This document shows positions 25,083 to 33,619 of a DNA stretch of 46,986 nucleotides, in pieces. A model generated the notes under the pieces. That model ran no database searches. It saw only the letters and a program-made list of their open reading frames with translations, and was not told where the DNA came from. Positions within the stretch are counted from its first letter, which is position 1. Every line of letters begins with the position of its first letter. The stretch covers positions 1-46,986 of the forward strand of contig ONAL01000009.1 in assembly GCA_900315785.1 (NCBI GenBank). Direction: 5' to 3'. Source of the stretch: an uncultured Eubacteriales bacterium (GTDB lineage Bacteria; Bacillota; Clostridia; Oscillospirales; Acutalibacteraceae). The translations under genes were made by a program, and so were the position numbers.

Positions 25083-27440
25083 TTACTTTAATTCCACAAT
25101 TGTTACGCCGCTCTCGCCCTCGCCGAAAACGCCGAGACGGAAGCTCTTGACATACTTCACCTTGCGCAGGTGCTTCTGGATTTCGGCTCTGAGCACGCCC
25201 GTGCCCTTGCCGTGGATAATGGTTATCTGCTCGACCTTGGTGAGCAGAGCGTTGTCTATCGCCGAATCGACGGCGTTTATCGCCTCAATCGCTGTCATTC
25301 CGCGGACGTCAATTTCGGTGACAGGTCGGATATTGACGTTTGAGGGAACGGTTCGCCTTGACTTGCCATACTTGACGGCAGGCTTTGAAGCCTTTTTGAG
25401 CCTGAGGTTATCGAGAGCCACGCGCGTCTTGATGATACCCGCCTGAACATAGACCATATTGTCCTTGTCGGGGAGCCCGAGCACGACGGCTTCCTTGTCG
25501 ATATCGTAAATGAGGACGTTGTCGCCGACCTTGAGCGGACGCGGCAGCTTGTACTCCTCGTCGGACTTTTTGTCCCTGACGGGGTTCGAGCTGTCCTCGA
25601 TTTTGTTGAGCTCACGGCGAAGCCTTGCGCGCGCCTCGGGGTCGTCCCTGTTCGCCTTGCGCGCCTTTTCGAGCTCGTCCATAAGCGCGTCAGCCTGAGC
25701 GCGTGTGCGCGCGACGATGTTCTCGGCTTCGCGTCGGGCTTTTTCGAGCTCGTACTCCGCCTGGCGCTTCGCCTTCTGGGCTTCGTTCTCCGCCTTCTGC
25801 TTTTCGGTGTTAGCTTTTTGAGTGAGGCTTCGGGCGCTTTCGAGCTGCTTTTCAAGGCTCTGGCGGCGGCTTTCGAGCGTCGTGACGACGTCCTCAAACT
25901 TGCGGCTCTCGGAGCTCACGAGCTCCTTTGCGCGCTCGACCACGTTCACGTCCATACCGAGCCTTCGGCTGATTGCGAACGCGTTGCTCTTGCCCGGAAC
26001 GCCGATGAGCAGCCTGTAGGTCGGTCGGAGAGTTTTGATATCAAACTCGCAGCTTCCGTTCTCTATGCCCGCCGTTCTCAGAGCAAATTCCTTGAGCTCG
26101 GCGTAGTGGGTTGTACAGGCGATTTTCGCGCCCTTTTCTCTGAGCTTTTCAAGAATCGCGATTGCGAGCGCCGCGCCCTCGACGGGGTCTGTGCCCGCTC
26201 CGAGCTCGTCTATGAGCGTGAGCGTCGAGGAGTTCGCGACCTTAAGTATTTCGATGATGTTGGTCATATGCGCCGAGAAGGTCGACAGGCTCTGCTCAAT
26301 GCTCTGCTCGTCGCCGATATCGGCAAGCACGCGGCGGAACACGCTGAGCTCGCTGTTGTCGCCCGCGGGAATCATCATTCCGCACATCGCCATAAGGGTG
26401 AGAAGTCCGATAGTCTTGAGCGTGACGGTCTTGCCGCCCGTGTTGGGTCCCGTGATGACGAGGGTGTCGAACTCCTTGCCGAGACTTACGTCGACGGCGA
26501 CGACCTTGTCGGCTGGAATCAGCGGATGACGCGCCTGTTTGAGGTCAATCTCGCCTTTGTCGTTGAGCTTCGGCATAACCGCCTTCATCGAGTACGCCAT
26601 ATCCGCCTTGGCAAAGATAACGTCGAGCTCCACAAGGCACTTGTACGAGCCGATAATCGTATCGGCGTAGGAGCCCGCAAGCGCGGACAGCTCAAAGAGA
26701 ATCCGCTCAATCTCGGCTTCTTCCTTTGAGGCGAGCACCTTGATATCGTTGTTCGCCTGAACCACGCCCATAGGCTCGATAAATACCGTCTGACCGCTCG
26801 CGCTGGTATCGTGAACGAGACCCGGGACGTTTCCCCTGCACTCAGCCTTGACGGGCACGACGTATCTGCCGTCGCGCTGAGTGACGATTGTGTCTCTGAG
26901 ATACTTCTGATAGGTCGAGCTGTGGATAATCTTGTCGAGAACCTCGCGCGCCTTTGAGGAAGCCGTGCGGATTTTGCGGCGGATATCGGCGAGCGCGGGT
27001 GAAGCGTTGTCCGAGAATTCCTCGTCGGCGGTGATTGCGTTCGTGATTTTTTCTTCCAGAAATTTGTTCGGAACCAAGCCCTGAAAGAGCATATCAAGCG
27101 ACGTGGAAGTGTTGCCGCACTTGCTCTGCCACTGCTTGACCCCTCTGATGATTCTGAGGGTTTCGGCGATTCTGAGCAGCTCGCGCGCCGTCAGAATTCC
27201 GCCCGCGTCGCCGCGTCTGAGCTCGTTCGCGACGTTGCGGAGATGACCGAAGGAGGGCGCGCCGAATTTACCAGACAGCACATATGCGTCGTCGGTCATC
27301 TGCAAATCCCTTTGCGCCTTTATCAGATTGAATTCGGGCTTGAGCGAAAGCGCGAGCTCGCGGCTTTCGTCGCCCGAGGTTTTATCGGCGAGCAGCCCGA
27401 GAATTTTGTCGAGCCCCAGCGCCTTACAGTGTCTTTCCAT
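25083..27440 (-). CDS. mutS2: MutS2 family ATPase/endonuclease with Smr domain
   Basis: 785 residues. Core and clamp domains (about 1-310) lead into the ABC-type ATPase: Walker A GPNTGGKT at 331-338 and Walker B LTLIDELGAGTDP near 411. A long charged coiled coil covers about 510-610, then a KOW-like region, and the C-terminal Smr nuclease domain (about 700-785, IIHGKGTGVLRAEI). It lacks the mismatch-recognition domain of MutS. MutS2 suppresses recombination and, in Bacillus, rescues collided ribosomes. RBS AGAGGT; it starts 12 bases after recO. Confidence 0.96.
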   Translation of the reverse strand: MERHCKALGLDKILGLLADKTSGDESRELALSLKPEFNLIKAQRDLQMTDDAYVLSGKFGAPSFGHLRNVANELRRGDAGGILTARELLRIAETLRIIRGVKQWQSKCGNTSTSLDMLFQGLVPNKFLEEKITNAITADEEFSDNASPALADIRRKIRTASSKAREVLDKIIHSSTYQKYLRDTIVTQRDGRYVVPVKAECRGNVPGLVHDTSASGQTVFIEPMGVVQANNDIKVLASKEEAEIERILFELSALAGSYADTIIGSYKCLVELDVIFAKADMAYSMKAVMPKLNDKGEIDLKQARHPLIPADKVVAVDVSLGKEFDTLVITGPNTGGKTVTLKTIGLLTLMAMCGMMIPAGDNSELSVFRRVLADIGDEQSIEQSLSTFSAHMTNIIEILKVANSSTLTLIDELGAGTDPVEGAALAIAILEKLREKGAKIACTTHYAELKEFALRTAGIENGSCEFDIKTLRPTYRLLIGVPGKSNAFAISRRLGMDVNVVERAKELVSSESRKFEDVVTTLESRRQSLEKQLESARSLTQKANTEKQKAENEAQKAKRQAEYELEKARREAENIVARTRAQADALMDELEKARKANRDDPEARARLRRELNKIEDSSNPVRDKKSDEEYKLPRPLKVGDNVLIYDIDKEAVVLGLPDKDNMVYVQAGIIKTRVALDNLRLKKASKPAVKYGKSRRTVPSNVNIRPVTEIDVRGMTAIEAINAVDSAIDNALLTKVEQITIIHGKGTGVLRAEIQKHLRKVKYVKSFRLGVFGEGESGVTIVELK

Positions 27441-27452
27441 TTTTACCTCTGT

Positions 27453-28202
27453 TTATTCGATTGTTTTCAGAAATTGCAGTGTTCTAAAATTCTTTTCGAG
27501 AATAAAGCGCATATATTCCTCGGAGCAGAAGTTGAGTGTTTTCAAATCCTTTTCGGGCAGAATGAAGTTAAAAAGCTTGTCGCCGTCGGCATAGCAGCAG
27601 TGCCTGAGCGCGCGTAGCGACGCGGTGTTGAGCGCGACCCTGTAGTCGCCGAGCTCCAGCCGTTCGTAGCAGTCGCGGCAGACGAGCTGACCCGACCTCG
27701 GCAGAAAGAAAACGCTTTCCTTCTCATATTCGCCGCACTCGCGGCACATCATAATATCGGGCATATAGCCCGAAAGGCACATCAGCCTGAGCTCCACACA
27801 GGGCTTGACGACGTGCATATCGCGCTTGTTTTCGGACAAAAGGTAAAGGGCGTTGAGCACAAGTCTGAGCTGTTCGTCGGCTTCCTGTTCCTTTGGACAG
27901 AGGTAAGCCGCAAGCTCGCAGAAATACTGGGCGCAGTACATATTTTCGATACTTGTTCTGAGCCCAGAAAAAATCCTCAGCGACTTCGCGTCGCCGACTA
28001 TGTAGCTGTCCTTACCCTTGTGAAGGGTGAGCTTTGAGTAGGACAGCAGACCTGTTGCGGCGCACTTGGGACTTTTGATGTCCTTGGCGCCGCGCGCAAA
28101 CGCCTTTACAACTCCGTGAGTGTCCGTAAGAATTGTGACCAGCTTGTCCTTTTCACCGATATTCTGTTCTTTGATAATCAGACCGTTGGTCATAAACTTC
28201 AT
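27453..28202 (-). CDS. recO: DNA repair protein RecO
   Basis: Recombination mediator that loads RecA on SSB-coated DNA with RecR. 249 residues. N-terminal OB fold (NGLIIKEQNIGEKDKLVTILTD, KAFARGAKDIKS), a helical middle, and a zinc-finger-like CRECGEY...CRDCYERL pair. The ATG at 28202 has GGAG seven bases upstream; a second ATG at 28193 is possible. The frame extends upstream to 28313, but that part covers a different gene (yqzL-like) in another frame. Its first 50 bases overlap that gene. Confidence 0.93.
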   Translation of the reverse strand: MKFMTNGLIIKEQNIGEKDKLVTILTDTHGVVKAFARGAKDIKSPKCAATGLLSYSKLTLHKGKDSYIVGDAKSLRIFSGLRTSIENMYCAQYFCELAAYLCPKEQEADEQLRLVLNALYLLSENKRDMHVVKPCVELRLMCLSGYMPDIMMCRECGEYEKESVFFLPRSGQLVCRDCYERLELGDYRVALNTASLRALRHCCYADGDKLFNFILPEKDLKTLNFCSEEYMRFILEKNFRTLQFLKTIE

Positions 28203-28317
28203 TTTTCTTCTCCGAAGCGTTATTCTCGGTATTCTCGTTGTGGATACTCTTGTACAGAAGGTAGTCGTAAATCCTGCCCGAGTACCAGAACGAGCTCCAC
28301 GCGTCAAATTCATTCAT
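28153..28317 (-). CDS. yqzL: YqzL-like small protein
   Basis: A 54-residue reading frame between era and recO, starting MNEFDAWSSFWYSGRI and continuing YDYLLYK. The pattern of an aromatic W..FW..G.I..YLLYK block and its place between era and recO match the YqzL family of Firmicutes. RBS GGGTG lies seven bases before the ATG. The C-terminal third overlaps recO by 50 bases in another frame and is low in complexity. Function is unknown; assignment rests on motif and position. Confidence 0.75.
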   Translation of the reverse strand: MNEFDAWSSFWYSGRIYDYLLYKSIHNENTENNASEKKNEVYDQRSDYQRTEYR

Positions 28318-28377
28318 AGTTATCACCCGAATTATTATTTGACGCGGTAATTCTTTTATAGTTGGAAATAAGCGGAA

Positions 28378-29295
28378 TCAGTCAAAATCCTTTTCGTCGT
28401 AGCCGAAGTTGCGCATAAGCTGGACGCTGTTGCGCCAGTCCTCCTTGACCTTTATCCACGTCTGGAGAAAGACCTTGCAGCCGAAGAAGCGCTCCATATC
28501 CTGACGGGAATATGTGGAAATTTTCTTGAGCATAGCGCCGTTCTTGCCGATGAGGATTCGCTTGTGGGTTTCGCGCTCGCAGTAAATCGTCGCGTCCACG
28601 TCGAGGATATCCCTGCCCTCGCGCATACGCATTTTTTCGATAACGACGGCGATTCCGTGGGGAATCTCCTTGTCGCAGAGCCGAAGGATTTTTTCCCTTA
28701 TCATTTCGCTCGCGAGCACGCGCTCGGGCTGGTCGGTCAGGGTGTCGTCCTCAAAGAAGTGACCGCCCTCCATAGCCTGAGCCATAAGCTCGTCCTTGAG
28801 GTCGGAAAGTCCGCTGCCGTCCTGAGCGGAAACGGGAACGACCGCCGCGAAGTCCGCAAGCGAGCTGTAGTCGAGGATTTGCTTCATAAGCTGTTCCTTT
28901 TCCCTGAGCGTGTCGATTTTGTTAATCGCGAGAATTGCGGGGATTTCCATCTGCTTTATCTTTTCGATAAGGCGCTTCTCGGTCTCGCCCGCGTCTCTGC
29001 CAGCCTCGACGACGAGCATTGCGCAGTCAACTCCGCCTATGCTCTCGCTGACGGAGCGAACCATATACTTGCCGAGGTTGTTCTTGGGCTTGTGCATACC
29101 CGGGGTATCGACGAAAACAAGCTGTGTGTCGCCCCCGGTGAGCACGCCAGTAATGCGGTTTCGGGTGGTCTGGGGCTTGCTCGAGACTATCGCCACCTTG
29201 GTGCCGAGAAGCCTGTTGAGAAGCGAGCTTTTGCCGACGTTGGGTCTGCCGACGATTGCGATAAACGCGGATTTCTTTTCGTTTGAGTTTTTCAT
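28378..29295 (-). CDS. era: GTPase Era
   Basis: Ribosome-assembly GTPase that binds the 3' end of 16S rRNA. 305 residues. G1 GRPNVGKSS (16-24), G3 DTPGMHKP, G4 NKID; the C-terminal KH domain includes LIGKNGAMLKKISTYSRQDME. RBS AGGTGA precedes the ATG. It follows dgkA after a terminator and begins the era-yqzL-recO-mutS2 run. Confidence 0.97.
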   Translation of the reverse strand: MKNSNEKKSAFIAIVGRPNVGKSSLLNRLLGTKVAIVSSKPQTTRNRITGVLTGGDTQLVFVDTPGMHKPKNNLGKYMVRSVSESIGGVDCAMLVVEAGRDAGETEKRLIEKIKQMEIPAILAINKIDTLREKEQLMKQILDYSSLADFAAVVPVSAQDGSGLSDLKDELMAQAMEGGHFFEDDTLTDQPERVLASEMIREKILRLCDKEIPHGIAVVIEKMRMREGRDILDVDATIYCERETHKRILIGKNGAMLKKISTYSRQDMERFFGCKVFLQTWIKVKEDWRNSVQLMRNFGYDEKDFD

Positions 29296-29304
29296 AAAAT
29301 CACC

Positions 29305-29339
29305 TATAAAAACAAAAGCCGATTGTAAATAATCGGCTT
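29305..29339 (-). terminator. Terminator between dgkA and era
   Basis: Minus strand AAGCCGATT-ATTTAC-AATCGGCTT (29316-29339 with flanks) followed by TTGTTTTTAT. It probably separates or attenuates phoH-ybeY-dgkA from era; I saw no obvious promoter between it and era. Confidence 0.75.
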
Positions 29340-29344
29340 AAAAA

Positions 29345-29794
29345 CTATTTTTTGAATTTGCCGATAAACACTAATGACATTATAAGCGAAACGACAAATA
29401 AAATCAACAGCCACACGCGGTTAATGAAGAACAAATAAATCGCGTAGAACCTGTCCAAATCAAAGTAGAGGATAAACGCGATAATTACCGCGAAAACCGA
29501 GAGCACAAGCACGGCGGCGGCGCAGGCGTCCTTTGCCGCCTTGATGAAGGGGTTATAATCCTCAGTCACGGCGTCGCACGCGTTCTCGAGAGCTGTGTTT
29601 ACAAGCTCGGCGGCTATAATCACTCCGATGAGCAGGAGCACAAGCGCCCACTGAGCCGCAGTAAAATCGTAGAAAAAGCTGAACATAATCACGTAAAAAG
29701 CCGCAACAAGGTGAAAGCGCAGGTGACCCTCGCTTTTTACCGAGTTAAAGAAGCCCTCAAACGCCGCTTTGAAGCTTTTGAGCTGTTTTCTCAT
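29345..29794 (-). CDS. dgkA: Diacylglycerol/undecaprenol kinase family protein
   Basis: 149 residues, small DgkA-type membrane kinase. Cytoplasmic start with SFKAAFEGFFNSVKSEGHLRFH, then three hydrophobic helices with the active-site AAELVNTALENACD and KAAKDACAAAVLVLS. In Firmicutes this family mainly phosphorylates undecaprenol to regenerate lipid carrier for wall synthesis. A fourth hydrophobic segment at the C-terminus (about 125-145) is extra compared with the shortest members. The ATG overlaps the ybeY stop (ATGA). Confidence 0.92.
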   Translation of the reverse strand: MRKQLKSFKAAFEGFFNSVKSEGHLRFHLVAAFYVIMFSFFYDFTAAQWALVLLLIGVIIAAELVNTALENACDAVTEDYNPFIKAAKDACAAAVLVLSVFAVIIAFILYFDLDRFYAIYLFFINRVWLLILFVVSLIMSLVFIGKFKK

Positions 29795-30291
29795 TCCTCA
29801 ATGATGTAGCTCGAGGACGCGGGAAGTCCGAGCTGGTTCATAACGAGCTCTTCCTTTTCTCTCATTCTGACCTTTTCGAGCTTTTCGATGTGGTCGTAGC
29901 CGAGCAGATGAAGCACGCTGTGAGCCGTTAAGTACGCGACCTCTCGCTGGAAGCTGTGACCGAAGGCGTCAGCCTGTTCAGCAGCCTTTTCGAGCGAAAT
30001 TACAACGTCACCGAGAATCTTGGCGCCTGTTTCGAGGTTGGTGTCGTACACGCCGTTCTCGCCCATCGGGAACGAAAGCACGTCCGTGGGAGCGTCGATG
30101 TTGCGGTACTGGCGGTTGAGCTCGCGGATACCCTCGTTATCCGTAAAGGTTACGCTGATTTCCGCAAGGTCGCTGAACTCCTCGAGCTGCAGAACCGCGT
30201 GGCAGCAGCGTCTTATCAGCATACGGATTCCCGTGGGAACCTTCACCTTTTTCTGATTGTTTGAAATAATTACTCTGAGCTTTTCATTCAC
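29791..30291 (-). CDS. ybeY: Endoribonuclease YbeY (rRNA maturation factor)
   Basis: Single-strand endoribonuclease for 16S rRNA 3'-end maturation and ribosome quality control. 166 residues; the zinc site is HSVLHLLGYDH near the C-terminus and the family motif NRQYRNIDAPTDVLSFP is in the middle. The start is GTG at 30291, overlapping the phoH stop by 8 bases, with GAGGT about eight bases upstream inside phoH. Translational coupling phoH-ybeY-dgkA is likely. Confidence 0.95.
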   Translation of the reverse strand: MNEKLRVIISNNQKKVKVPTGIRMLIRRCCHAVLQLEEFSDLAEISVTFTDNEGIRELNRQYRNIDAPTDVLSFPMGENGVYDTNLETGAKILGDVVISLEKAAEQADAFGHSFQREVAYLTAHSVLHLLGYDHIEKLEKVRMREKEELVMNQLGLPASSSYIIEE

Positions 30292-31264
30292 CTTTCATTA
30301 CCTCACTTTTTTCATACGCTTTAATAATATCCTGAACAAGACGATGTCTGACAACGTCCTTTTCGTTAAATCTGCACTGAGCGATGTCGCCGACTCCTCT
30401 GAGAATCCTCATACTGTCCTTGAGGCCGCTTTTGACGCCTCTGGGAAGGTCAATCTGGGTGATATCGCCTGTGATTACCATCTTGGAGTTGAAGCCGAGA
30501 CGCGTCAAAAACATCTTCATCTGCTCCTTGGTGGTGTTCTGAGCCTCGTCGAGAATGATGAAGCTGTCGTCGAGCGTTCTGCCTCGCATATACGCGAGCG
30601 GAGCGATTTCGATGTTGCCTCTTTCGACGTACTTCTGGTAGGTCTCGACGCCGAGCATATCGAAGAGCGCGTCATAGAGAGGACGCAGATACGGGTCGAC
30701 CTTGCTCTGTAAATCTCCCGGGAGAAAGCCGAGCTTCTCGCCTGCCTCAACCGCGGGTCTGGTCAGGATAATCCTGTTGACCTGCTTGCTTCGGAAGGCT
30801 GTGACCGCCATTGCGACGGCGAGGTAGGTTTTGCCTGTGCCCGCGGGTCCCACTCCGAAGGTGATGGTGTTGTCGGAGATTGACTTGCAGTACTTCTTCT
30901 GCCCCATAGTCTTGGGCTTGATGGGCTTGCCCTTTGCGGTAATGCAAACGCAGTCGTCGGCAAGCTTTGAGAAATCCTCGTCGCTGCCGTCCTTTACCAT
31001 AGATATACAGTAACGGACGTTCTGCTCGCTCAGAGTCTCGCCTCTGTTGATAAAATGCATAAGAGCCTCGATTACCTTTGAGGTCTTAAAGACGTTTTCC
31101 TCGTCGCCCGAGATTTTCAGCTCGTCGCTGCGCACGGTTACCTTTACGCCGAACTCGCGTTCAATGAGCTTGATGTTCTCGTCAAAGCTTCCGAACAGCG
31201 CTACCGCGTGCTCGGTTCTGCCTATGCTGAAAAATTTATCCGTAAGCGTTTCCTCCCGTAGCAT
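30284..31264 (-). CDS. phoH: PhoH-family ATPase (PhoL/YbeZ type)
   Basis: 326 residues. N-terminal KH-like region, then the RNA-helicase-like ATPase domain with Walker A GPAGTGKT (139-146), LTRPAVEAGEKLGFLPGD, Walker B FIILDEAQN and MVITGDITQIDLP. Works with YbeY in rRNA processing in bacteria studied. The ATG at 31264 is the only start candidate after an in-frame stop, yet no RBS precedes it; the predicted transcript start is only about 4 bases upstream, so it may be translated as a nearly leaderless mRNA. Confidence 0.94.
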   Translation of the reverse strand: MLREETLTDKFFSIGRTEHAVALFGSFDENIKLIEREFGVKVTVRSDELKISGDEENVFKTSKVIEALMHFINRGETLSEQNVRYCISMVKDGSDEDFSKLADDCVCITAKGKPIKPKTMGQKKYCKSISDNTITFGVGPAGTGKTYLAVAMAVTAFRSKQVNRIILTRPAVEAGEKLGFLPGDLQSKVDPYLRPLYDALFDMLGVETYQKYVERGNIEIAPLAYMRGRTLDDSFIILDEAQNTTKEQMKMFLTRLGFNSKMVITGDITQIDLPRGVKSGLKDSMRILRGVGDIAQCRFNEKDVVRHRLVQDIIKAYEKSEVMKGE

Positions 31265-31274
31265 ATTTGATGTT

Positions 31275-31280
31275 ATTATA
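31275..31280 (-). promoter_or_regulatory. Extended -10 element for phoH
   Basis: Minus strand TGGTATAAT, 10 bases before the phoH ATG. The -35 position (31298-31303, TGGAAT) is weak. Predicted start near 31268. Confidence 0.5.
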
Positions 31281-31463
31281 CCACAACCTATCTCAAAATT
31301 CCATCATAATCGGGGATTTTCGGAGCGGTTTGGGAAAGTTTGTAAAATATGCCGTAAAACGCCTTACATTTTTCGCGTTTTGATATATATTATATACAAT
31401 TTTGAGATAAATGATGTAAATTTTATAGTGTTTTCACATTTTAATACAGATTTCCGTGAAGCC

Positions 31464-31492
31464 TTGACTTTTGGGGGATAATATATTATAAT
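31464..31492 (+). promoter_or_regulatory. Promoter of ylxM-ffh-rpsP-khpA
   Basis: TTGACT (31464-31469), 17 bases, TATAAT (31487-31492): near-consensus, start near 31499. Between here and the phoH promoter I see only AT-rich sequence. Confidence 0.75.
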
Positions 31493-31497
31493 GTGTA

Positions 31498-31522
31498 GCT
31501 GTAAAGTAAAGTTCTTTACAGC
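31498..31522 (+). promoter_or_regulatory. Perfect 9-bp inverted repeat at the transcription start
   Basis: GCTGTAAAG, seven bases, CTTTACAGC, sitting at about +1 of the ylxM promoter with no T run after it. It could be a repressor operator or a stabilising 5' hairpin. I do not recognise it as a known operator. Confidence 0.5.
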
Positions 31523-31539
31523 TTAAAGCGGTGATTGAA

Positions 31540-31878
31540 TTGGAAAAGAATATAGAGATTTCCCTGCTCTTTGACTTTTACGGTCAGCTCCTCAAGGAGC
31601 AGCAGCAGGAAGCCGTAACGCTTTACTACAACGACGACCTTTCGCTGTCCGAAATTGCCCAGCAGATGGGCATAACGCGTCAGGGCGTGCGCGACTGTAT
31701 AAAGCGAGCCGAAGCAAGGCTCTACGGCTTTGAGGAAAAGCTCGGTTTGTACAAGCGCTTCGGCGAGGTTGAGGCAGGGCTCAGACGGATTGAGGAGCTC
31801 GCCGAATCTCTCAGAGACGGCTGCGACCGAGACAAGGCGGACAGGATAATCGCCGAAGCAAAATTACTTCACGAATAG
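31540..31878 (+). CDS. ylxM: YlxM-family helix-turn-helix protein (UPF0122)
   Basis: 112 residues. The sequence ISLLFDFYGQLLKEQQQEAVTLYYNDDLSLSEIAQQMGITRQGVRDCIKRAE contains the sigma-factor-like HTH of this family; the remainder is a helical tail. YlxM associates with the signal recognition particle in streptococci. The likely start is TTG at 31540 (GGTGA is six bases upstream), giving the family-typical MEK-like beginning; a GTG at 31531 is the alternative. It is followed by ffh after 11 bases, the usual pair. Confidence 0.92.
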   Translation: MEKNIEISLLFDFYGQLLKEQQQEAVTLYYNDDLSLSEIAQQMGITRQGVRDCIKRAEARLYGFEEKLGLYKRFGEVEAGLRRIEELAESLRDGCDRDKADRIIAEAKLLHE

Positions 31879-31889
31879 AGGTGTACGCT

Positions 31890-33251
31890 ATGGCATTTGA
31901 GGGACTTTCCGAAAAGCTCTCAGGCGCGTTCAAGCGGCTCAGAAATAAAGGTAAGCTCAGCGAAAGCGACGTTAAGGAAGCGATGCGTGAGGTCAGGCTC
32001 GCGCTTCTCGAGGCTGACGTCAACTACAAGGTAGCCAAGGAGTTTACGGCAAAGGTCACCGAGAGAGCGATTGGCTCCGACGTTATGGAGAGCCTTACGC
32101 CCGCTCAGATGGTTGTCAAAATCGTAAACGAAGAGCTCACGGCGCTTATGGGCAGTGAGACGGCAAGGCTCGAATTTGCCTCAAAGCCCCCGACAGTCAT
32201 TATGATGTGCGGTCTTCAGGGCTCGGGTAAAACAACCCACAGCGGCAAGCTCGCCTTAATGCTCAAAAACCAGAACCACCGTCCGCTTCTCGTAGCGTGC
32301 GACGTTTACCGTCCAGCCGCTATCGAACAGCTCAAGGTTGTCGGAAACAAGGCAGGCGTGAGCGTTTTTGAGATGGGACAGGATAAGCCCGTCAAAATCG
32401 CGAGAGAAGCGATTAAGCACGCGAAGGATTACGGCAACGATATCGTTATTCTCGATACCGCGGGCCGTCTCCACATAGATGAAGAACTGATGAACGAGCT
32501 CAAGGAGCTCAAGGCTGAGGTTCACCCCGACGAAATTTTGCTTGTCATCGACTCGATGACAGGTCAGGACGCCGTAAACGTGGCGAAGAGCTTTAACGAG
32601 CTGCTCGAGATTTCGGGCGTTATCGTGACAAAGCTCGACGGCGACACCCGAGGCGGCGCGGCTCTGTCCGTAAAGGCTGTTACGGGATGTCCGATAAAGT
32701 TTGCGGGCGTAGGCGAAAAGCTCGAGGATTTGGAGCAGTTCCACCCAGACCGTATGGCGAGCAGAATTCTCGGAATGGGCGATGTGCTCACCCTTATCGA
32801 GCAGGCTGAGGAAAAGCTTGACGAGAAAAAGGCTGAGGAAGTCGCCAAGAAGATGATGCAGAACAAGATGGACTTCAACGACCTGCTCGACCAGTTCAGG
32901 CAGATTAAGAAGATGGGACCGCTCAAGGGTATCCTCTCCAAAATCCCCGGACTCGGCAACAAGCTCGACGGAGTTGACATCAACGACAGAGCGCTCGACT
33001 GGACGGAGGCTATCATCCTTTCGATGACCCCCGCAGAGCGTGAAAAGCCCGACCTTATCAACCCGAGCCGCAAGCGCAGAATCGCGGCGGGCTCAGGCAG
33101 AAGCGTCGAGGAGGTAAACCGCCTGATAAAGCAGCTTCGCGATATGCAGAAGATGATGCGTCAGTTCAACTCCAAGGGCAAGAAGCGCAGAATGCGTATG
33201 CCCCCGGGAATGGACAATATGATGGGCTCAGGCGGCTTCCCGGGATTCTAA
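31890..33251 (+). CDS. ffh: Signal recognition particle protein Ffh (SRP54)
   Basis: GTPase that targets membrane proteins co-translationally with 4.5S/scRNA and FtsY. 453 residues: N domain (1-90), G domain with GLQGSGKTT (108-116), LDTAGR, TKLDGDTRGGAAL and GVGEK, then a methionine-rich M domain from about 325, with GSGRSVEEVNRLIKQLRDM binding SRP RNA. The ATG at 31890 has AGAGGTG; an in-frame ATG at 31881 is too close to the ylxM stop. Confidence 0.98.
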   Translation: MAFEGLSEKLSGAFKRLRNKGKLSESDVKEAMREVRLALLEADVNYKVAKEFTAKVTERAIGSDVMESLTPAQMVVKIVNEELTALMGSETARLEFASKPPTVIMMCGLQGSGKTTHSGKLALMLKNQNHRPLLVACDVYRPAAIEQLKVVGNKAGVSVFEMGQDKPVKIAREAIKHAKDYGNDIVILDTAGRLHIDEELMNELKELKAEVHPDEILLVIDSMTGQDAVNVAKSFNELLEISGVIVTKLDGDTRGGAALSVKAVTGCPIKFAGVGEKLEDLEQFHPDRMASRILGMGDVLTLIEQAEEKLDEKKAEEVAKKMMQNKMDFNDLLDQFRQIKKMGPLKGILSKIPGLGNKLDGVDINDRALDWTEAIILSMTPAEREKPDLINPSRKRRIAAGSGRSVEEVNRLIKQLRDMQKMMRQFNSKGKKRRMRMPPGMDNMMGSGGFPGF

Positions 33252-33316
33252 TCAGTTATTAACCCGATTATATATTGGTTAATATACATTACTATTAACT
33301 TATGGAGGTGAAAACA

Positions 33317-33562
33317 ATGGCAGTAAAAATCAGACTCAGAAGAATGGGCGCCAAGAAGGCTCCTTTCTATCGCGTAGTAGTTGCGGATTCAAGATATCCC
33401 CGCGACGGTCGTTTCATCGAGGAAATCGGCACATATGATATCCTCAAGAAGCCGTCCGAATTCAAGGTTGACGGCGAAGCTGTTAAGAAGTGGATTGCCA
33501 ACGGCGCTCAGCCCACTGACACCGTTAAGGCTCTTCTCAAGAAGAACGGTTATATTGACTGA
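33317..33562 (+). CDS. rpsP: 30S ribosomal protein S16
   Basis: 81 residues starting [26 protein letters not shown], the conserved S16 N-terminus, through IEEIGTYD to a basic C-terminus. RBS GGAGGTG is near perfect. It lies 65 bases after ffh; this gap has an inverted repeat TTAACC/GGTTAA. rpsP is followed by khpA as usual, but rimM and trmD, normally next, are elsewhere in the window. Confidence 0.97.
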   Translation: MAVKIRLRRMGAKKAPFYRVVVADSRYPRDGRFIEEIGTYDILKKPSEFKVDGEAVKKWIANGAQPTDTVKALLKKNGYID

Positions 33563-33619
33563 TTAGTCGATATTCACTTGGAGTAAAATCCCATTTTATG
33601 ACGAAAGGAATGTACACTT

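Noticed and set aside
25818-26729. A 303-codon open frame opposite mutS2
   Set aside because: Shadow of the mutS2 codon bias; the real protein on the other strand has intact Walker motifs.
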